DNA of 64,000 nucleotides from Pseudomonas sp. PDM05 (GCF_014851685.1 NZ_JACVAC010000001.1:930001-994000), one strand, 5' to 3'; positions 9,353 to 20,942 are shown, counted from the first letter of the stretch. Numbers and translations are program-made. Notes: generated by a model not told the origin, from the letters alone.

Positions 9353-9943
9353 TCAGCTTTTCGGAGGTGCCAGGCGCGCGTACTGATCCGCGCTGATCCA
9401 GCCAATAAACGAACGATTCTGGGCATTGATGAACTCGACCTGGGCCCAGCCATCCTTGAACGCCAGCACGCCAACCACATCATCCTTGACGATATACGGA
9501 CGCTTGGCCACCTTGGCGCCCGGGGTTTTCAGCAGGTAGGCCTTGTCGGCGGACACCGTCACCAGGCCAATCCACTGCTTGTTGGCGGTCTGGGTCAGGT
9601 CCAGGCCAGTGGCAATCTCTGGCATCAACACGCTCATGCAGCCGGGGTGCTGGCGACCCTGCTCAACGGTCAGGGTCACGCCGTCGGAGGACGGACTCAC
9701 ACTGCCTGGGTAGGCATCGTCGAGCCAGGTGGTCAGTGCATTCGCCTTGCCCTGCAGGTAAAAGGCGCAACTGCGGGTCACACCCTCGCCCAGTTCTTCG
9801 GCGTAGAAGCCCTCTACCTGATGCTCTGGCGTCACCGCCAGCATCAAACCTTCGTACTTGCCCGAATGCAACGCGGGCGCACCGGCAAACGCAGGCGCCA
9901 CGACACACAACGACAACACACTCATCGCCAGAAAACGGGTCAT
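9353..9943 (-). CDS. Periplasmic SH3-like protein, candidate immunity partner of the upstream muramidase
   Basis: The 196-residue product has a clear signal peptide (residues 1-20, cleavage after APAFA) and a C-terminal SH3-like segment (about 120-190, with VSADKAYLLKTPG and WAQVEFINAQNRSFIGWISA). No enzymatic motif is visible. The start codon follows the stop of the muramidase gene by one base (TAA-G-ATG), so the two are translationally coupled. A secreted partner encoded immediately after a cell-wall-degrading enzyme is the standard layout of antibacterial effector/immunity pairs; that role is inferred, not shown. The start at 9943 is chosen because it gives the signal peptide. Confidence 0.72.
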   Translation of the reverse strand: MTRFLAMSVLSLCVVAPAFAGAPALHSGKYEGLMLAVTPEHQVEGFYAEELGEGVTRSCAFYLQGKANALTTWLDDAYPGSVSPSSDGVTLTVEQGRQHPGCMSVLMPEIATGLDLTQTANKQWIGLVTVSADKAYLLKTPGAKVAKRPYIVKDDVVGVLAFKDGWAQVEFINAQNRSFIGWISADQYARLAPPKS

Positions 9944-9944
9944 C

Positions 9945-10991
9945 TTATTTCTTCCCTTCAAGTGCGTTGTAGGCTTTCTCAATAAGCTGGTCATAGATGC
10001 CGTAATCCTTGCCGTTATAGTTGCGCGCCATACCGGCGAAATCCTTGTCTTTCATGGCTTTCATCAACGCCGGGCTCTGGCTGCAAAAACCCAGGAACGC
10101 CTTTAGTTGGCTGCCGGCATTAATCTTTAATGCCGCAGCGAATTCAAACACAGTCTTGTAACCACACGCCGCAAAGTTGAACCCCATCACCTGAAACATG
10201 CCCCAGGATGCGGACATCAGCGCCGCTTCCTGATCCAGGGCAAAGGCGGTGGCCATGGTTTCCCAGGCCTTGACCTGATCCTTGTTATTGACCTGCCACT
10301 GCGGCCCGGCCTTTCTCACATAGGGGTATGACAGCAGCGGGTGCGCCTGGTCGTAGATGTGCTTGGTGTACTTGCGAAACAGGTGCCCTTCAAAGGCGAT
10401 CACCGGCAACTTGGCCGGGCCAAAGCCCGAGCGCCCGCCGGATTCAACCGTGGCGAAAGCCTTGATGATATTCACCGAAATACCGTTACCCAACTGGGTG
10501 GCGGCGTTCTTGAAATCCGTTTCACTGAGGGTCATGCCCCCGTCGCACGTGGCCTGGAGCATCAACTGGCGGTTGCGCCGCTCAGCCTCGATCATCGCCC
10601 GCATGCGATCCAGGTACACATTGACCGTGGCCTGCACCGCATCGCCCTGGTTGTTGCCGAACACGTTGAGAAAGCTCGGGATGCGCAGGGTTGGATAGGC
10701 TTTGACCGGCACCTTCACTGCTTCCTCGATCAGGCTGTTGAACGTACGGCCGGTGGGGTCGATCACCCCGTCGGGATGCGCATACTTGAGATGACGGAAC
10801 TGATACTGGCTGATGCACTGCACCAACTGGCCGTCGCACTTGCCGTTCTCGGCCAGCGGAAAACCCAGTTTGGGGATGATCAGATTGAATAAATACTGGA
10901 TGCACTGCACATCGGCGGGCAAGTTACGGGCTTTGCCGGGAGCGCCTACCGAAGCACTGATAAGACGGGGCAACCCTTGCAGGCTTTTCAT
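9945..10991 (-). CDS. N-acetylmuramidase (DUF3380 family) with N-terminal peptidoglycan-binding-like domain
   Basis: Predicted peptidoglycan hydrolase of 348 residues. Residues 1-90 resemble the cysteine-containing peptidoglycan-binding-like module found in many type VI secretion effectors (ASVGAPG...NLPADVQ...VIDPTGRTFNSL). The C-terminal 150-345 is the N-acetylmuramidase domain: FATVESGGRSGF with candidate catalytic Glu183, then PVIAFEGHLFRKYT and ASWGMFQVMGFN. There is no signal peptide, as expected for a cargo effector. The ATG at 10991 has AAGGA eight bases upstream; a GTC-preceding ATG at 11000 has the AAGG directly abutting it and is less likely. No phage lysis genes flank it. The coupled downstream gene encodes a secreted protein. 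Confidence 0.82.
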   Translation of the reverse strand: MKSLQGLPRLISASVGAPGKARNLPADVQCIQYLFNLIIPKLGFPLAENGKCDGQLVQCISQYQFRHLKYAHPDGVIDPTGRTFNSLIEEAVKVPVKAYPTLRIPSFLNVFGNNQGDAVQATVNVYLDRMRAMIEAERRNRQLMLQATCDGGMTLSETDFKNAATQLGNGISVNIIKAFATVESGGRSGFGPAKLPVIAFEGHLFRKYTKHIYDQAHPLLSYPYVRKAGPQWQVNNKDQVKAWETMATAFALDQEAALMSASWGMFQVMGFNFAACGYKTVFEFAAALKINAGSQLKAFLGFCSQSPALMKAMKDKDFAGMARNYNGKDYGIYDQLIEKAYNALEGKK

Positions 10992-11228
10992 CACAGACAT
11001 CCTTGTTAGTTAAAGAAGTGATAGCACTTCAATATCAAATTCGCGCCATTGTCATATTCTGAAACAAGTCGCCGGCGGAAACTAACAAGGTGGTTTTGGC
11101 TTGTAAAGTGGGGGTATTGAAAGTTGTGAAACAGCCGTCATGTGCTGCGCAATAAACCTGGCAGATGACTGAATAAAAGAATTTTTGATTTGAAGCAGAA
11201 GAGGTACTGCGGGGAAGAGCGTTATGGA

Positions 11229-11338
11229 GGCAACCCCACCAGCCACACCCCGGCACACAATGTTCCCGCTGTGGCTGCTGCCTTCCGGCTCTGACCAGGT
11301 TCACGGGTAATCGTTGCGGGGGGACCGATGGGGTCACC
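11229..11338 (-). ncRNA. ffs: 4.5S RNA (bacterial signal recognition particle RNA)
   Basis: On the minus strand the sequence contains the invariant SRP domain IV core (GGTCAGAGCCGGAAGGCAGC) flanked by long complementary arms. The outer arms GGTGACCCCA and TGGGGTTGCC pair end to end, giving a single hairpin of about 110 nt, as in gamma-proteobacterial 4.5S RNA. It binds Ffh to target membrane proteins. The exact ends are estimated from the pairing. An open frame across it is fortuitous. The flanking gaps (11001-11228, AT-rich, and 11339-11470) hold nothing else recognisable. Confidence 0.93.
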
Positions 11339-11470
11339 ATAACGACGCCTGCCTCTCGGCAAGCGGGGCCATTGTACCGATCTCATCGGAAGTTACAACC
11401 GTTGGTGCTGGAATAAAAACATCTGGCGGTTCAAGCACTTGCCCACGGCCTCAGCCAGTACATCGCCCCC

Positions 11471-11557
11471 TGTGGGAGCTGGCTTGCCTGCGATGCAGGC
11501 ACCTCGGTGTATCAGTTGGACCTAGGTGATGCTATCGCAGGCAAGCCAGCTCCCACA
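11471..11557. repeat. REP pair (inverted)
   Basis: TGTGGGAGCTGGCTTGCCTG and its inverted copy CAGGCAAGCCAGCTCCCACA bracket a spacer of about 47 bases. It lies downstream of the metallopeptidase gene. Confidence 0.8.
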
Positions 11558-11568
11558 GAAAAGCCATT

Positions 11569-12735
11569 TCACTGGGCCTGTAGGACCTCATCCGCCCGGC
11601 CGCCCTCCTCCTGGATCACCAAGTGAATGAAGTGCAACTTGGCGATCACCGCCGGTGGCAGTACAAACGGATAGAAATCCGGCTGGCCCATGCTGCGCGA
11701 CAGCTCGTTGAGCATGCCGGCCAGTTCGATCCACGCGTTGACGAATGACAGGAATGCCGGGCCGCCCGGGTGCTCGGGATCGTAGAGGGTGCTGAGGGGG
11801 AACGGCTGGTAATCCAGGTCCATCTCGCGCGCGCTCATGCCGAAGCCCAGCGCGGTGTCGACGGCGTCCATCATGTGCAGGTAATGCGCCCAGGTTTCGG
11901 CCCAGTCTTCCCAGGGGTGCATGGTCGCGTAGGCGCTGACGCAGGCCTGCTGCCAGTCGGGACGTGGGCCCTGCTGATAGTGCTGATCGAGGGCATCGGC
12001 ATAACTGGCGCGTTCGTCGCCGAACAGTTGGCGAAACGGCTCGATCCAGTGGCTGTCGGCAATCAGCCGGTCCCAGTAGTAATGCCCCACCTCATGGCGA
12101 AAATGCCCGAGCAAGGTGCGGTAAGGTTCGCGCATCTGTACGCGAACTTTCTCACGATGGGCGTCGTCGGCTTCCTTGATGTCCAGGGTGATCAGGCCGC
12201 TGGCATGGCCGGTCATGGGCGCGTTGCCTTCCAGGTCGATGCCGATGAAATCGAAGGCCAGGCCGGTGTCTTCGTCGACGCTTTTGGGCACGACCTGCAA
12301 ACCCAGGCTGATGAGTTGCGCCACCAGGCGACGCTTGGCGGTCTCCACTTTGCGCCAGCGTTCGGGGTTTTCCGGGATCGACAGGTCGGGAATGGTGCGA
12401 TTGAGGCTGCACGCCACGCACAGCGCCGCAGTGCTGTGGGCCGGGATCAGCCAGTTGCAGGCGGCCGGGGTGTCGAGGTTGGCGCAACGACGAAAGGCGC
12501 CCGCTTCCAGGTTGCCGTCCTGCTGCCAGGTGCCTTCGACAGGACCGGGCTGCAGGGAGGCCAAGCGACCTTGCTGGGGCTGATAACCCAACAGCGCCTG
12601 GCAGGCCAGGCACTGGCTGTTGCGAAAGAACAAGGATTGGCCGCAGCGGCACTGCCATACCTTGGCGTTGCGCGTGGTATCGGCCACGAACGGTGCGGCA
12701 ATGCGCGAACTGAGTTGTTCGAAGTAGCGGAACAT
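11569..12735 (-). CDS. Putative zinc-binding metallopeptidase with N-terminal zinc ribbon
   Basis: The 388-residue cytoplasmic protein begins with a zinc-ribbon-like region whose cysteines fall in CRCGQ, CLAC and later CVAC (about 29-110). The probable catalytic motif is HEVGHYYW (about residue 215), an HExxH zinc-protease signature, with a downstream glutamate in ETWAHYLHM. This matches the family of uncharacterised bacterial proteins annotated as putative zinc-binding metallopeptidases. The substrate and role are unknown. It stands alone between ffs and ligA, and a REP pair lies 11 bases after its stop. Confidence 0.85.
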   Translation of the reverse strand: MFRYFEQLSSRIAAPFVADTTRNAKVWQCRCGQSLFFRNSQCLACQALLGYQPQQGRLASLQPGPVEGTWQQDGNLEAGAFRRCANLDTPAACNWLIPAHSTAALCVACSLNRTIPDLSIPENPERWRKVETAKRRLVAQLISLGLQVVPKSVDEDTGLAFDFIGIDLEGNAPMTGHASGLITLDIKEADDAHREKVRVQMREPYRTLLGHFRHEVGHYYWDRLIADSHWIEPFRQLFGDERASYADALDQHYQQGPRPDWQQACVSAYATMHPWEDWAETWAHYLHMMDAVDTALGFGMSAREMDLDYQPFPLSTLYDPEHPGGPAFLSFVNAWIELAGMLNELSRSMGQPDFYPFVLPPAVIAKLHFIHLVIQEEGGRADEVLQAQ

Positions 12736-12796
12736 GGCGTCTCTCCCTGGGTGACAGAGACTAGATCATTTCCCCCCCAAGATCGTTCCACATCGT

Positions 12797-12932
12797 TGTA
12801 GTGAGCGGGCTTGCCCCGCGCTGGGGGGGGCGCAGCCGCCCCAAACGGTCCACCGCGGTATTTCAGGAAGAACGCGGTGCCTGGATTTGGGGCGGCTTCG
12901 CCACCCAGCGCGGGGCAAGCCCGCTCACTACA
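12797..12932 (-). repeat. Dispersed 136-bp element with REP-like terminal inverted repeats, copy A
   Basis: The ends are inverted copies of TGTAGTGAGCGGGCTTGCCC, continuing inward as a GC-rich arm (GCGCTGGG..GGC..AGCCGCCCCAA). The central 40 bases are not symmetric. The reverse complement of this copy aligns along its whole length, centre included, with the copy at 61274-61407, so it is a genuine oriented repeat family rather than two random REPs. Confidence 0.85.
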
Positions 12933-12950
12933 ATGAGTCCGTCCATCAAA

Positions 12951-13019
12951 GCGAACCAGCCCAGCACAGCAAGTCCGCCAATCACGGCGAACCAGCGCAG
13001 TACAGCAAGCATTCCCGTT
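12951..13019. repeat. Imperfect 36-bp tandem duplication next to ligA
   Basis: GCGAACCAGC at 12951 recurs at 12987 with similar following bases (CAGCACAGCAAG versus CAGTACAGCAAG). The two units are 36 bases apart, between the dispersed element and the ligA stop. Confidence 0.6.
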
Positions 13020-13030
13020 ACAAAGCGCTA

Positions 13031-15427
<2,397 letters not shown>

Positions 15428-15452
15428 TCAAATGTTGGTGCGCTTATTCTAC

Positions 15453-16316
15453 TCAGCGTTTTTGTGTCAGGGCGCGACGCTCGAACTCGACGATGCGCTG
15501 ACGGTAGTGTTCGATGGTCTGGGCGGTCAGGACGCTGCGTTGATCATCCTTCAGTTCGCCGTTCAGTTCCTGGGACAGCTTGCGCGCCGCAGCCACCATG
15601 ACGTCGAACGCTTGTTTCGGGTGACGCGGGCCTGGCAGGCCGAGGAAGAAGCTCACCGCCGGGGTGCTGAACAGGTCGATGTCGTCCAGGTCGAAGGTGC
15701 CGGGCTTGACCGCGTTGGCCATGGAGAACAGCACTTCGCCGTTACCGGCCATGCTTTCGTGACGGTGGAAAATATCCATCTCGCCAAACCGCAGGCCGCT
15801 TTCGAGGATGTTCTGCAACAGCGCCGGGCCTTTGAAACCTGCAGCGTCGCGGCAGATCACGCTGATCACCAAGACTTCTTCGGCAGCCGGCTGGTCGTTG
15901 ACCGATTGGCGCGCAGCAGTCTTGCCGACATTCTCATCGGGGAAATCATCATCGCGGCTGCTGAAGCTCGGGCCTTCATCGACGTCGAGGTTCAGGTCGC
16001 CCTGATGCGGCTCGGCCACGGCGGCGCTGGCACGCTTGCCACGCTTGGGCGACGGCTCGCGGGCTTCACGCAGCGGCGCGCTCATCGACGGCAGGTCATG
16101 CTCGTCCAGTTGCGGTTCTTTATGGGTATCCAGCACACGGGGCGGCCCCAGCAGCTCGGCGCCGCCGTCGTCGTCAGGCAAGTTGGACAGGTTGCGGTCC
16201 AGACGGAACTTGAGCTTGCCCTTGCCACCGCGCATGCGGCGCCAGCCATCAAAAAGAATACCGGCAATGACAATAATGCCGATGACGATCAGCCACTCGC
16301 GCAGACCGATTTCCAT
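15453..16316 (-). CDS. zipA: Cell division protein ZipA
   Basis: Essential inner-membrane anchor for FtsZ at the Z ring. The 287-residue product has a single N-terminal transmembrane helix ([17 protein letters not shown], about 6-22) with a short periplasmic tail, a charged and proline-rich linker (about 30-140) and the C-terminal FtsZ-binding domain (about 145-280, starting [20 protein letters not shown]). The ATG at 16316 gives the standard MEIGLREWL start. It lies between smc and ligA on the same strand. Confidence 0.95.
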   Translation of the reverse strand: MEIGLREWLIVIGIIVIAGILFDGWRRMRGGKGKLKFRLDRNLSNLPDDDGGAELLGPPRVLDTHKEPQLDEHDLPSMSAPLREAREPSPKRGKRASAAVAEPHQGDLNLDVDEGPSFSSRDDDFPDENVGKTAARQSVNDQPAAEEVLVISVICRDAAGFKGPALLQNILESGLRFGEMDIFHRHESMAGNGEVLFSMANAVKPGTFDLDDIDLFSTPAVSFFLGLPGPRHPKQAFDVMVAAARKLSQELNGELKDDQRSVLTAQTIEHYRQRIVEFERRALTQKR

Positions 16317-16526
16317 GTAATCCCGTGCCTCTAATAAAAAATGCTGAAAAATAAGGGGTTTAGCACCGTGCAAACCGCTTTAAAACGTGGCGCCAACTCT
16401 ATGTTCTGACTGACGTTTTGCCCACGCATACGAAAAATTGACATTAAATTAGCACAGTTGGCGAAAGATGTATTGGATTGGCATCTTCGCTCAGCAATGG
16501 CATTTTCGTACGTTGACGCCAACTGT

Positions 16527-16594
16527 GAGCTACAAGCTGCAAGTTATAAGCTGCAAGCTCAAGCCAACTCACTTGCAGCTTGCAGCTTATAGCT
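16527..16594. repeat. Inverted repeat built from AGCTGCAAG units, downstream of smc
   Basis: Two copies of a TACAAGCTGCAAG / TAAGCTGCAAG-like unit are followed after 13 bases by the inverted CTTGCAGCTTGCAGCTTA. The structure can fold into a long hairpin 14 bases after the smc stop. There is no T-tract, so it is not a classic terminator. Similar AGCTGCAAG repeats are dispersed in Pseudomonas genomes. Nothing else is recognisable in the smc-zipA gap. Confidence 0.6.
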
Positions 16595-16607
16595 AAAAAC
16601 TGCGCCG

Positions 16608-19600
16608 CTAGGCGTCCACCATCGCCATCGCTTCTTCCACATCCACCGCAACCAGTCGCGAACACCCAGGCTCGTGCATCGTCACACCCATCAATTGATC
16701 CGCCATTTCCATGGCGATCTTGTTGTGGGTGATATAGATGAACTGCACGGTCTGGGACATCTCTTTAACCAGTCGCGCGTAACGTCCAACGTTAGCGTCA
16801 TCCAATGGCGCGTCAACTTCGTCGAGCATGCAGAACGGCGCCGGGTTCAACTTGAAGATGGCAAATACCAGGGCCAATGCGGTCAGGGCTTTTTCGCCGC
16901 CGGACAACAAATGGATGGTGCTGTTCTTCTTGCCCGGAGGCCGCGCCATGATCGTTACCCCTGTATCGAGTAGATCTTCGCCCGTCAGTTCCAAGTAAGC
17001 GCTGCCACCGCCGAAAACTTTCGGAAATAACGCCTGTAAACCGCTATTAATCTGATCAAAGGTATCTTTGAAGCGGTTGCGGGTTTCCTTGTCGATCTTG
17101 CGGATCACGTTTTCCAGGGTGTCCAGGGCCTCGACCAAGTCGGCGTCCTGCGCGTCCAGATAACGTTTACGCTCGGATTGTTGCTGGTATTCGTCGATGG
17201 CCGCGAGGTTGATCGCGCCAAGGCGCTGGATACGCGCGGCAATCCGCTCCAGTTCTTCCTCGGCGTCTTTCTCGTTGGCCTGGGTGGTCAACGTGTTGAG
17301 CACGCCGTGCAGGTCGTAGCCATCTTCAAGCAGCTGGTCTTGCAGGGTCTTGCGGCGCACGGTCAGGGCTTGCCATTCCATGCGCTGTTGTTCGAGTTGG
17401 CCACGGATCAACTGGGATTGCTGCTCGGCCTGGGTGCGGCGCTTTTCAGCGTCGCGCAGTTCGCGGTCGGCGTCTTCCAGGGCGATCTGCGCGGTCTTGA
17501 GTTCTTCGTCGACGGTCATGCGCTTGTCGAGCAATTCTTCGAGCTTGAGGCGCAACTCTTCCAGCGGCGCCTCGCCCTCTTCCAGGTTGAGGCTCAGTTG
17601 CTCGCGCTTTTCGGTGAGGCGTTCGGATTGCATCTCCAGACGCTCAAGGGCCTGGGCGGTGGACGCGTGCTGAGCTTTGAGCGAGCCCAACCGTACCGCC
17701 AACTGGTGCGCATGATCCTTGTGCTGGCGGGCCTCCTGACGCACACGGTCGAGGCGTTCGCGCAGGCTGTCACGCTGGGCCAGCAGCAGTTCGCGCTGTT
17801 CGGTGTCGAGGGCCATACTGTCGAGGGCTTCCTGCAACTGCAGGCGCGCTTCGCCGATCTGTTCGTGTTCCAGGGCGCGCTGCTCGCCCATTTCCGCAAC
17901 CTCTTCGTCGAGGCGGGTGCGGCGCAGGGTCAGTTGCTCGACCTTGGCTTTGCTCGCGGACAGCTGGGCTTTCAGCTCGCCTTGCTGGCGCGCTTCGTCC
18001 TGCAACAGACGGCGCAGGTGTTCGCGGCCGGTCTCTTGCTGGCGCTGGGTGGCGCGCAGGGTTTGCAGTTGGGTTTCCAGGCTTTCCAGGGTGGCTTCGC
18101 GCTCTTCACGCTCGGCGATCAGGTTGACGATTTCCTGGCCACGGGCCAATACACCACTTTCCGCTTCACTGGCGCGGCGCACCCGCAGAAAGTGCCGGCC
18201 GACCCAATAGCCGTCACGGCTGATCAGGCTTTCACCGGCCGCCAGTTGACCACGTTGGGCCAGAGCCTGCTCCAGAGAATCCACCGGCTTGACCTGGCCC
18301 AGCCAGGGCGACAGATCAATCGCCGCTTCAACTTTATCCAACAGACTGCCCGGCACCCGCGTGCCATCCGCCGCCGGGCTGAGCAAACGCAGATCGCCCT
18401 GGGCAAACCCGGCCAGGTCAAAGCCGCCAAAATCATCCACCAGCACCGCTTGCAGGTCGGCGCCGAGTACGGTTTCCACCGCCAGCTCCCAGCCCGCTTC
18501 CACTTTCAGGCCTTCCGCCAGGCGCGGGCGTTCGGCCAGATGCTGATCGCGCAGCCATTCGGCGGTGCCGGTGCCCGGGTCCAAGGCGGCTTGCTGCAAG
18601 GCTTCAAGGGACGCCAAGCGCCCATTGAGCCGCTGCAAATCGCCCTGGGCCTGCTGTTGCGCCTGGGTCGCCTGTTGCAACTGCTGGCGCAACTGCTCCA
18701 GGCGCTCCACTTGTTGTTCTTCGCTGGCCTCCAGCTCTTCCAGGGTCATTTCGCTTTCGGCCAGTTGCTCGCTCAGCTCCATGATCGCCGCGTCTTCCGG
18801 GTCGGCCGACAGCAACGCACGCTCTTCCTGCATCCGGCGCTGGCGCTCGGCCAAGCGCTCCATGCTGGTTTCCAGTTGCTGGATGCGCGACTGCTGCACC
18901 TCGGCCTGGCGGCGTGGTTCGGCGGATTGCAGGTTGAACGTGTCCCACTGCTCCTGCCAGCCATGCATGGTGCTTTCGGATTCTTCCAGGGCGGCGGCGG
19001 CCTCTTCGGCGGCGGCGCTGGTGACTTCCTGCTCGGGGGTGAGCATGTCCAGCTCTTCGCCAAGGGTCAGTAGCAAGGTGCGGTCGTGGCCCAGGTGGGA
19101 CTCGGTCTCCAGGCGCGCGCGTTCGGCTTCCTTGAGATCATCCTGCAACTGGCGCAAACGCTGCTGGCCGTGCTGGATGCTCTGCTCGACGCGGGCAATA
19201 TCGCCGCCCACCGAATAGAAGCGGCCCTGCACCAGATTGAAGCGCTCGGACAAATCATGGTGCCCGTCGCGCAGGCGCTCGATGCTGGCGTCGGCGTTGC
19301 GCTGCTCGGCCACCAGGGCTTCAAAGCTGATTTCCTGGGTGCCGATAATGGCTTCGCGCTGGCCGACCTGCTCGTTCAACGCCTGCCAGCGCAGGGCCGA
19401 CAGTTGCGCCTTGAGCTGGCGTTCCTCGCCCTTGTATTCCTGATACTTCTCGGCGGCCTGGGCCTGGCGGTGCAGGCGCTCCAACTGGCGCTCCAGCTCT
19501 TCACGCAGGTCGGTGAGACGGGCGAGGTTCTCGTGGGTACGGCGGATACGGTTTTCGGTCTCGCGGCGGCGCTCCTTGTACTTGGAGATGCCGGCCGCTT

Positions 19601-20096
19601 CCTCGATAAAGTTGCGCAGGTCTTCGGGCTTGGCTTCGATCAGCTTGGAGATCATGCCCTGTTCGATGATCGAGTAGCTGCGCGGCCCCAGGCCGGTGCC
19701 GAGGAAAATATCGGTGATGTCCCGACGGCGACACTTGGTGCCGTTGAGGAAATAACTGTTCTGGCTGTCGCGGGTCACTTTGCGGCGGATCGAGATTTCG
19801 GCGTAGGCCGCGTACTCGCCAATCAACGTGCCATCGGAGTTGTCGAACACCAGTTCGATACTGGCCTGGCTCACGGGCTTGCGGCTGGTGGAGCCGTTGA
19901 AGATGACGTCGGTCATCGACTCGCCGCGCAGGTTCTTGGCCGAGCTCTCGCCCATCACCCAGCGGACGGCGTCGATGATGTTCGACTTGCCGCAACCATT
20001 GGGCCCGACCACCGCCGCCATGTTACTGGGGAAGTTCACCGTGGTCGGGTCGACGAAGGATTTGAACCCCGCCAGTTTGATGCACTTGAGCCGCAC
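16608..20096 (-). CDS. smc: Chromosome segregation ATPase SMC
   Basis: Long coiled-coil ABC ATPase of the condensin complex; 1162 residues, the normal length. It has N-terminal Walker A GPNGCGKSN (31-39), two long coiled-coil arms around a central hinge (about 500-650), and C-terminal signature LSGGEKAL and Walker B CMLDEVDAPLDD. The start is a GTG at 20096 giving the conserved (M)RLKCIKLAGFKSF; the frame upstream to 20135 belongs to the preceding gene. Only two bases separate it from the stop of the GntR regulator gene, so the two are probably co-transcribed. Confidence 0.97.
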   Translation of the reverse strand: MRLKCIKLAGFKSFVDPTTVNFPSNMAAVVGPNGCGKSNIIDAVRWVMGESSAKNLRGESMTDVIFNGSTSRKPVSQASIELVFDNSDGTLIGEYAAYAEISIRRKVTRDSQNSYFLNGTKCRRRDITDIFLGTGLGPRSYSIIEQGMISKLIEAKPEDLRNFIEEAAGISKYKERRRETENRIRRTHENLARLTDLREELERQLERLHRQAQAAEKYQEYKGEERQLKAQLSALRWQALNEQVGQREAIIGTQEISFEALVAEQRNADASIERLRDGHHDLSERFNLVQGRFYSVGGDIARVEQSIQHGQQRLRQLQDDLKEAERARLETESHLGHDRTLLLTLGEELDMLTPEQEVTSAAAEEAAAALEESESTMHGWQEQWDTFNLQSAEPRRQAEVQQSRIQQLETSMERLAERQRRMQEERALLSADPEDAAIMELSEQLAESEMTLEELEASEEQQVERLEQLRQQLQQATQAQQQAQGDLQRLNGRLASLEALQQAALDPGTGTAEWLRDQHLAERPRLAEGLKVEAGWELAVETVLGADLQAVLVDDFGGFDLAGFAQGDLRLLSPAADGTRVPGSLLDKVEAAIDLSPWLGQVKPVDSLEQALAQRGQLAAGESLISRDGYWVGRHFLRVRRASEAESGVLARGQEIVNLIAEREEREATLESLETQLQTLRATQRQQETGREHLRRLLQDEARQQGELKAQLSASKAKVEQLTLRRTRLDEEVAEMGEQRALEHEQIGEARLQLQEALDSMALDTEQRELLLAQRDSLRERLDRVRQEARQHKDHAHQLAVRLGSLKAQHASTAQALERLEMQSERLTEKREQLSLNLEEGEAPLEELRLKLEELLDKRMTVDEELKTAQIALEDADRELRDAEKRRTQAEQQSQLIRGQLEQQRMEWQALTVRRKTLQDQLLEDGYDLHGVLNTLTTQANEKDAEEELERIAARIQRLGAINLAAIDEYQQQSERKRYLDAQDADLVEALDTLENVIRKIDKETRNRFKDTFDQINSGLQALFPKVFGGGSAYLELTGEDLLDTGVTIMARPPGKKNSTIHLLSGGEKALTALALVFAIFKLNPAPFCMLDEVDAPLDDANVGRYARLVKEMSQTVQFIYITHNKIAMEMADQLMGVTMHEPGCSRLVAVDVEEAMAMVDA

Positions 20097-20098
20097 GT

Positions 20099-20758
20099 TT
20101 AGGCGTCCGCCAACGCAGCGATGACCAGCGAGCAACTGCGTTCGCCGTAGGCCGACAACACCAGGCGGATCTGCGCCAGGTCACGGGCGAGTACGGCGGC
20201 GAGCAGTTGCTCGAACAGCACCAGGTATTCGCTCATGGACGCCTTGCGTTGATCCAGCGCCAGGTAATACGCGCGGTTCATCGCCGGTTGCAGGTTCTCG
20301 ACGGTTTCCTGCAGGTACGGGTTGTTGGCGAAGGGGTACGCGGCGCGCATCACGTTGAAGCTTTCTTCGACGAAGGCGCGGATGTCCTGGCGCTCGAAAT
20401 TGGTCACCAGGCGCTGCTGGATCTGCACGAACGGCGCCATGTCGGCCTGGGTCTGCCAACCTTGGGCGACCGCATTGCCGAGCAGGATGTACAACTCGCC
20501 CATCAGCGTGCACAGGCTCTGCACCTTGTGCGCGGTGAGTTCGGTGACGTGGGCGCCACGGCGCGGCAGGATCGCGATGAGGTGGCGGCGTTCGAGGATC
20601 AACAAGGCTTCGCGCACGGAACCACGGCTGACATTGAGGGCCAGCGTGACCTTTTGCTCCTGGATGCGCTCCCCAGGCTTGAGTTCGCCGCGAATGATGC
20701 GTTCGGCGAGGTGGTGAGCGATTTGCTCGGCGAGACTGTCCGGCGCCTTGAACGTCAT
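20099..20758 (-). CDS. GntR/FadR-family transcriptional regulator
   Basis: The 219-residue product has an N-terminal winged helix-turn-helix (LAERIIRGELKPGERIQEQ...SRGSVREALLILE, about 8-60) and an all-helical FCD-type ligand domain. It lies directly upstream of smc (two-base gap) and divergent from xdhA, with 280 bases between. The same arrangement occurs in other Pseudomonas. It may regulate xdhABC and purine catabolism from the shared promoter region, where paired inverted repeats are visible, but a link to smc expression is equally possible. The ligand is unknown. Confidence 0.88.
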   Translation of the reverse strand: MTFKAPDSLAEQIAHHLAERIIRGELKPGERIQEQKVTLALNVSRGSVREALLILERRHLIAILPRRGAHVTELTAHKVQSLCTLMGELYILLGNAVAQGWQTQADMAPFVQIQQRLVTNFERQDIRAFVEESFNVMRAAYPFANNPYLQETVENLQPAMNRAYYLALDQRKASMSEYLVLFEQLLAAVLARDLAQIRLVLSAYGERSCSLVIAALADA

Positions 20759-20942
20759 GTTTTCCCTTCAAAATCTTCTATCGATACAAGCGCGGCAGTG
20801 TAGCGCATTGGCCCGCTGATGGCGCTACGCCCACCGTGGCGAATTTGGCACGGAATAAGCAAAGCTGAAAACTCAAAAGCCCCTGAAAACGCCGGTTCCA
20901 GAAGACTGGACCATAATTGAAAGTGTTGCGATCGCATTTTCT

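Noticed and set aside
9945..10991. Muramidase as a prophage endolysin
   Set aside because: No holin, spanin or structural phage gene is nearby, and the downstream partner has a signal peptide with no lysis-type features.
11035..11340. Open frame of 101 codons on the minus strand
   Set aside because: It runs through the 4.5S RNA; the SRP core and paired arms explain the sequence, and the frame has no ribosome binding site.
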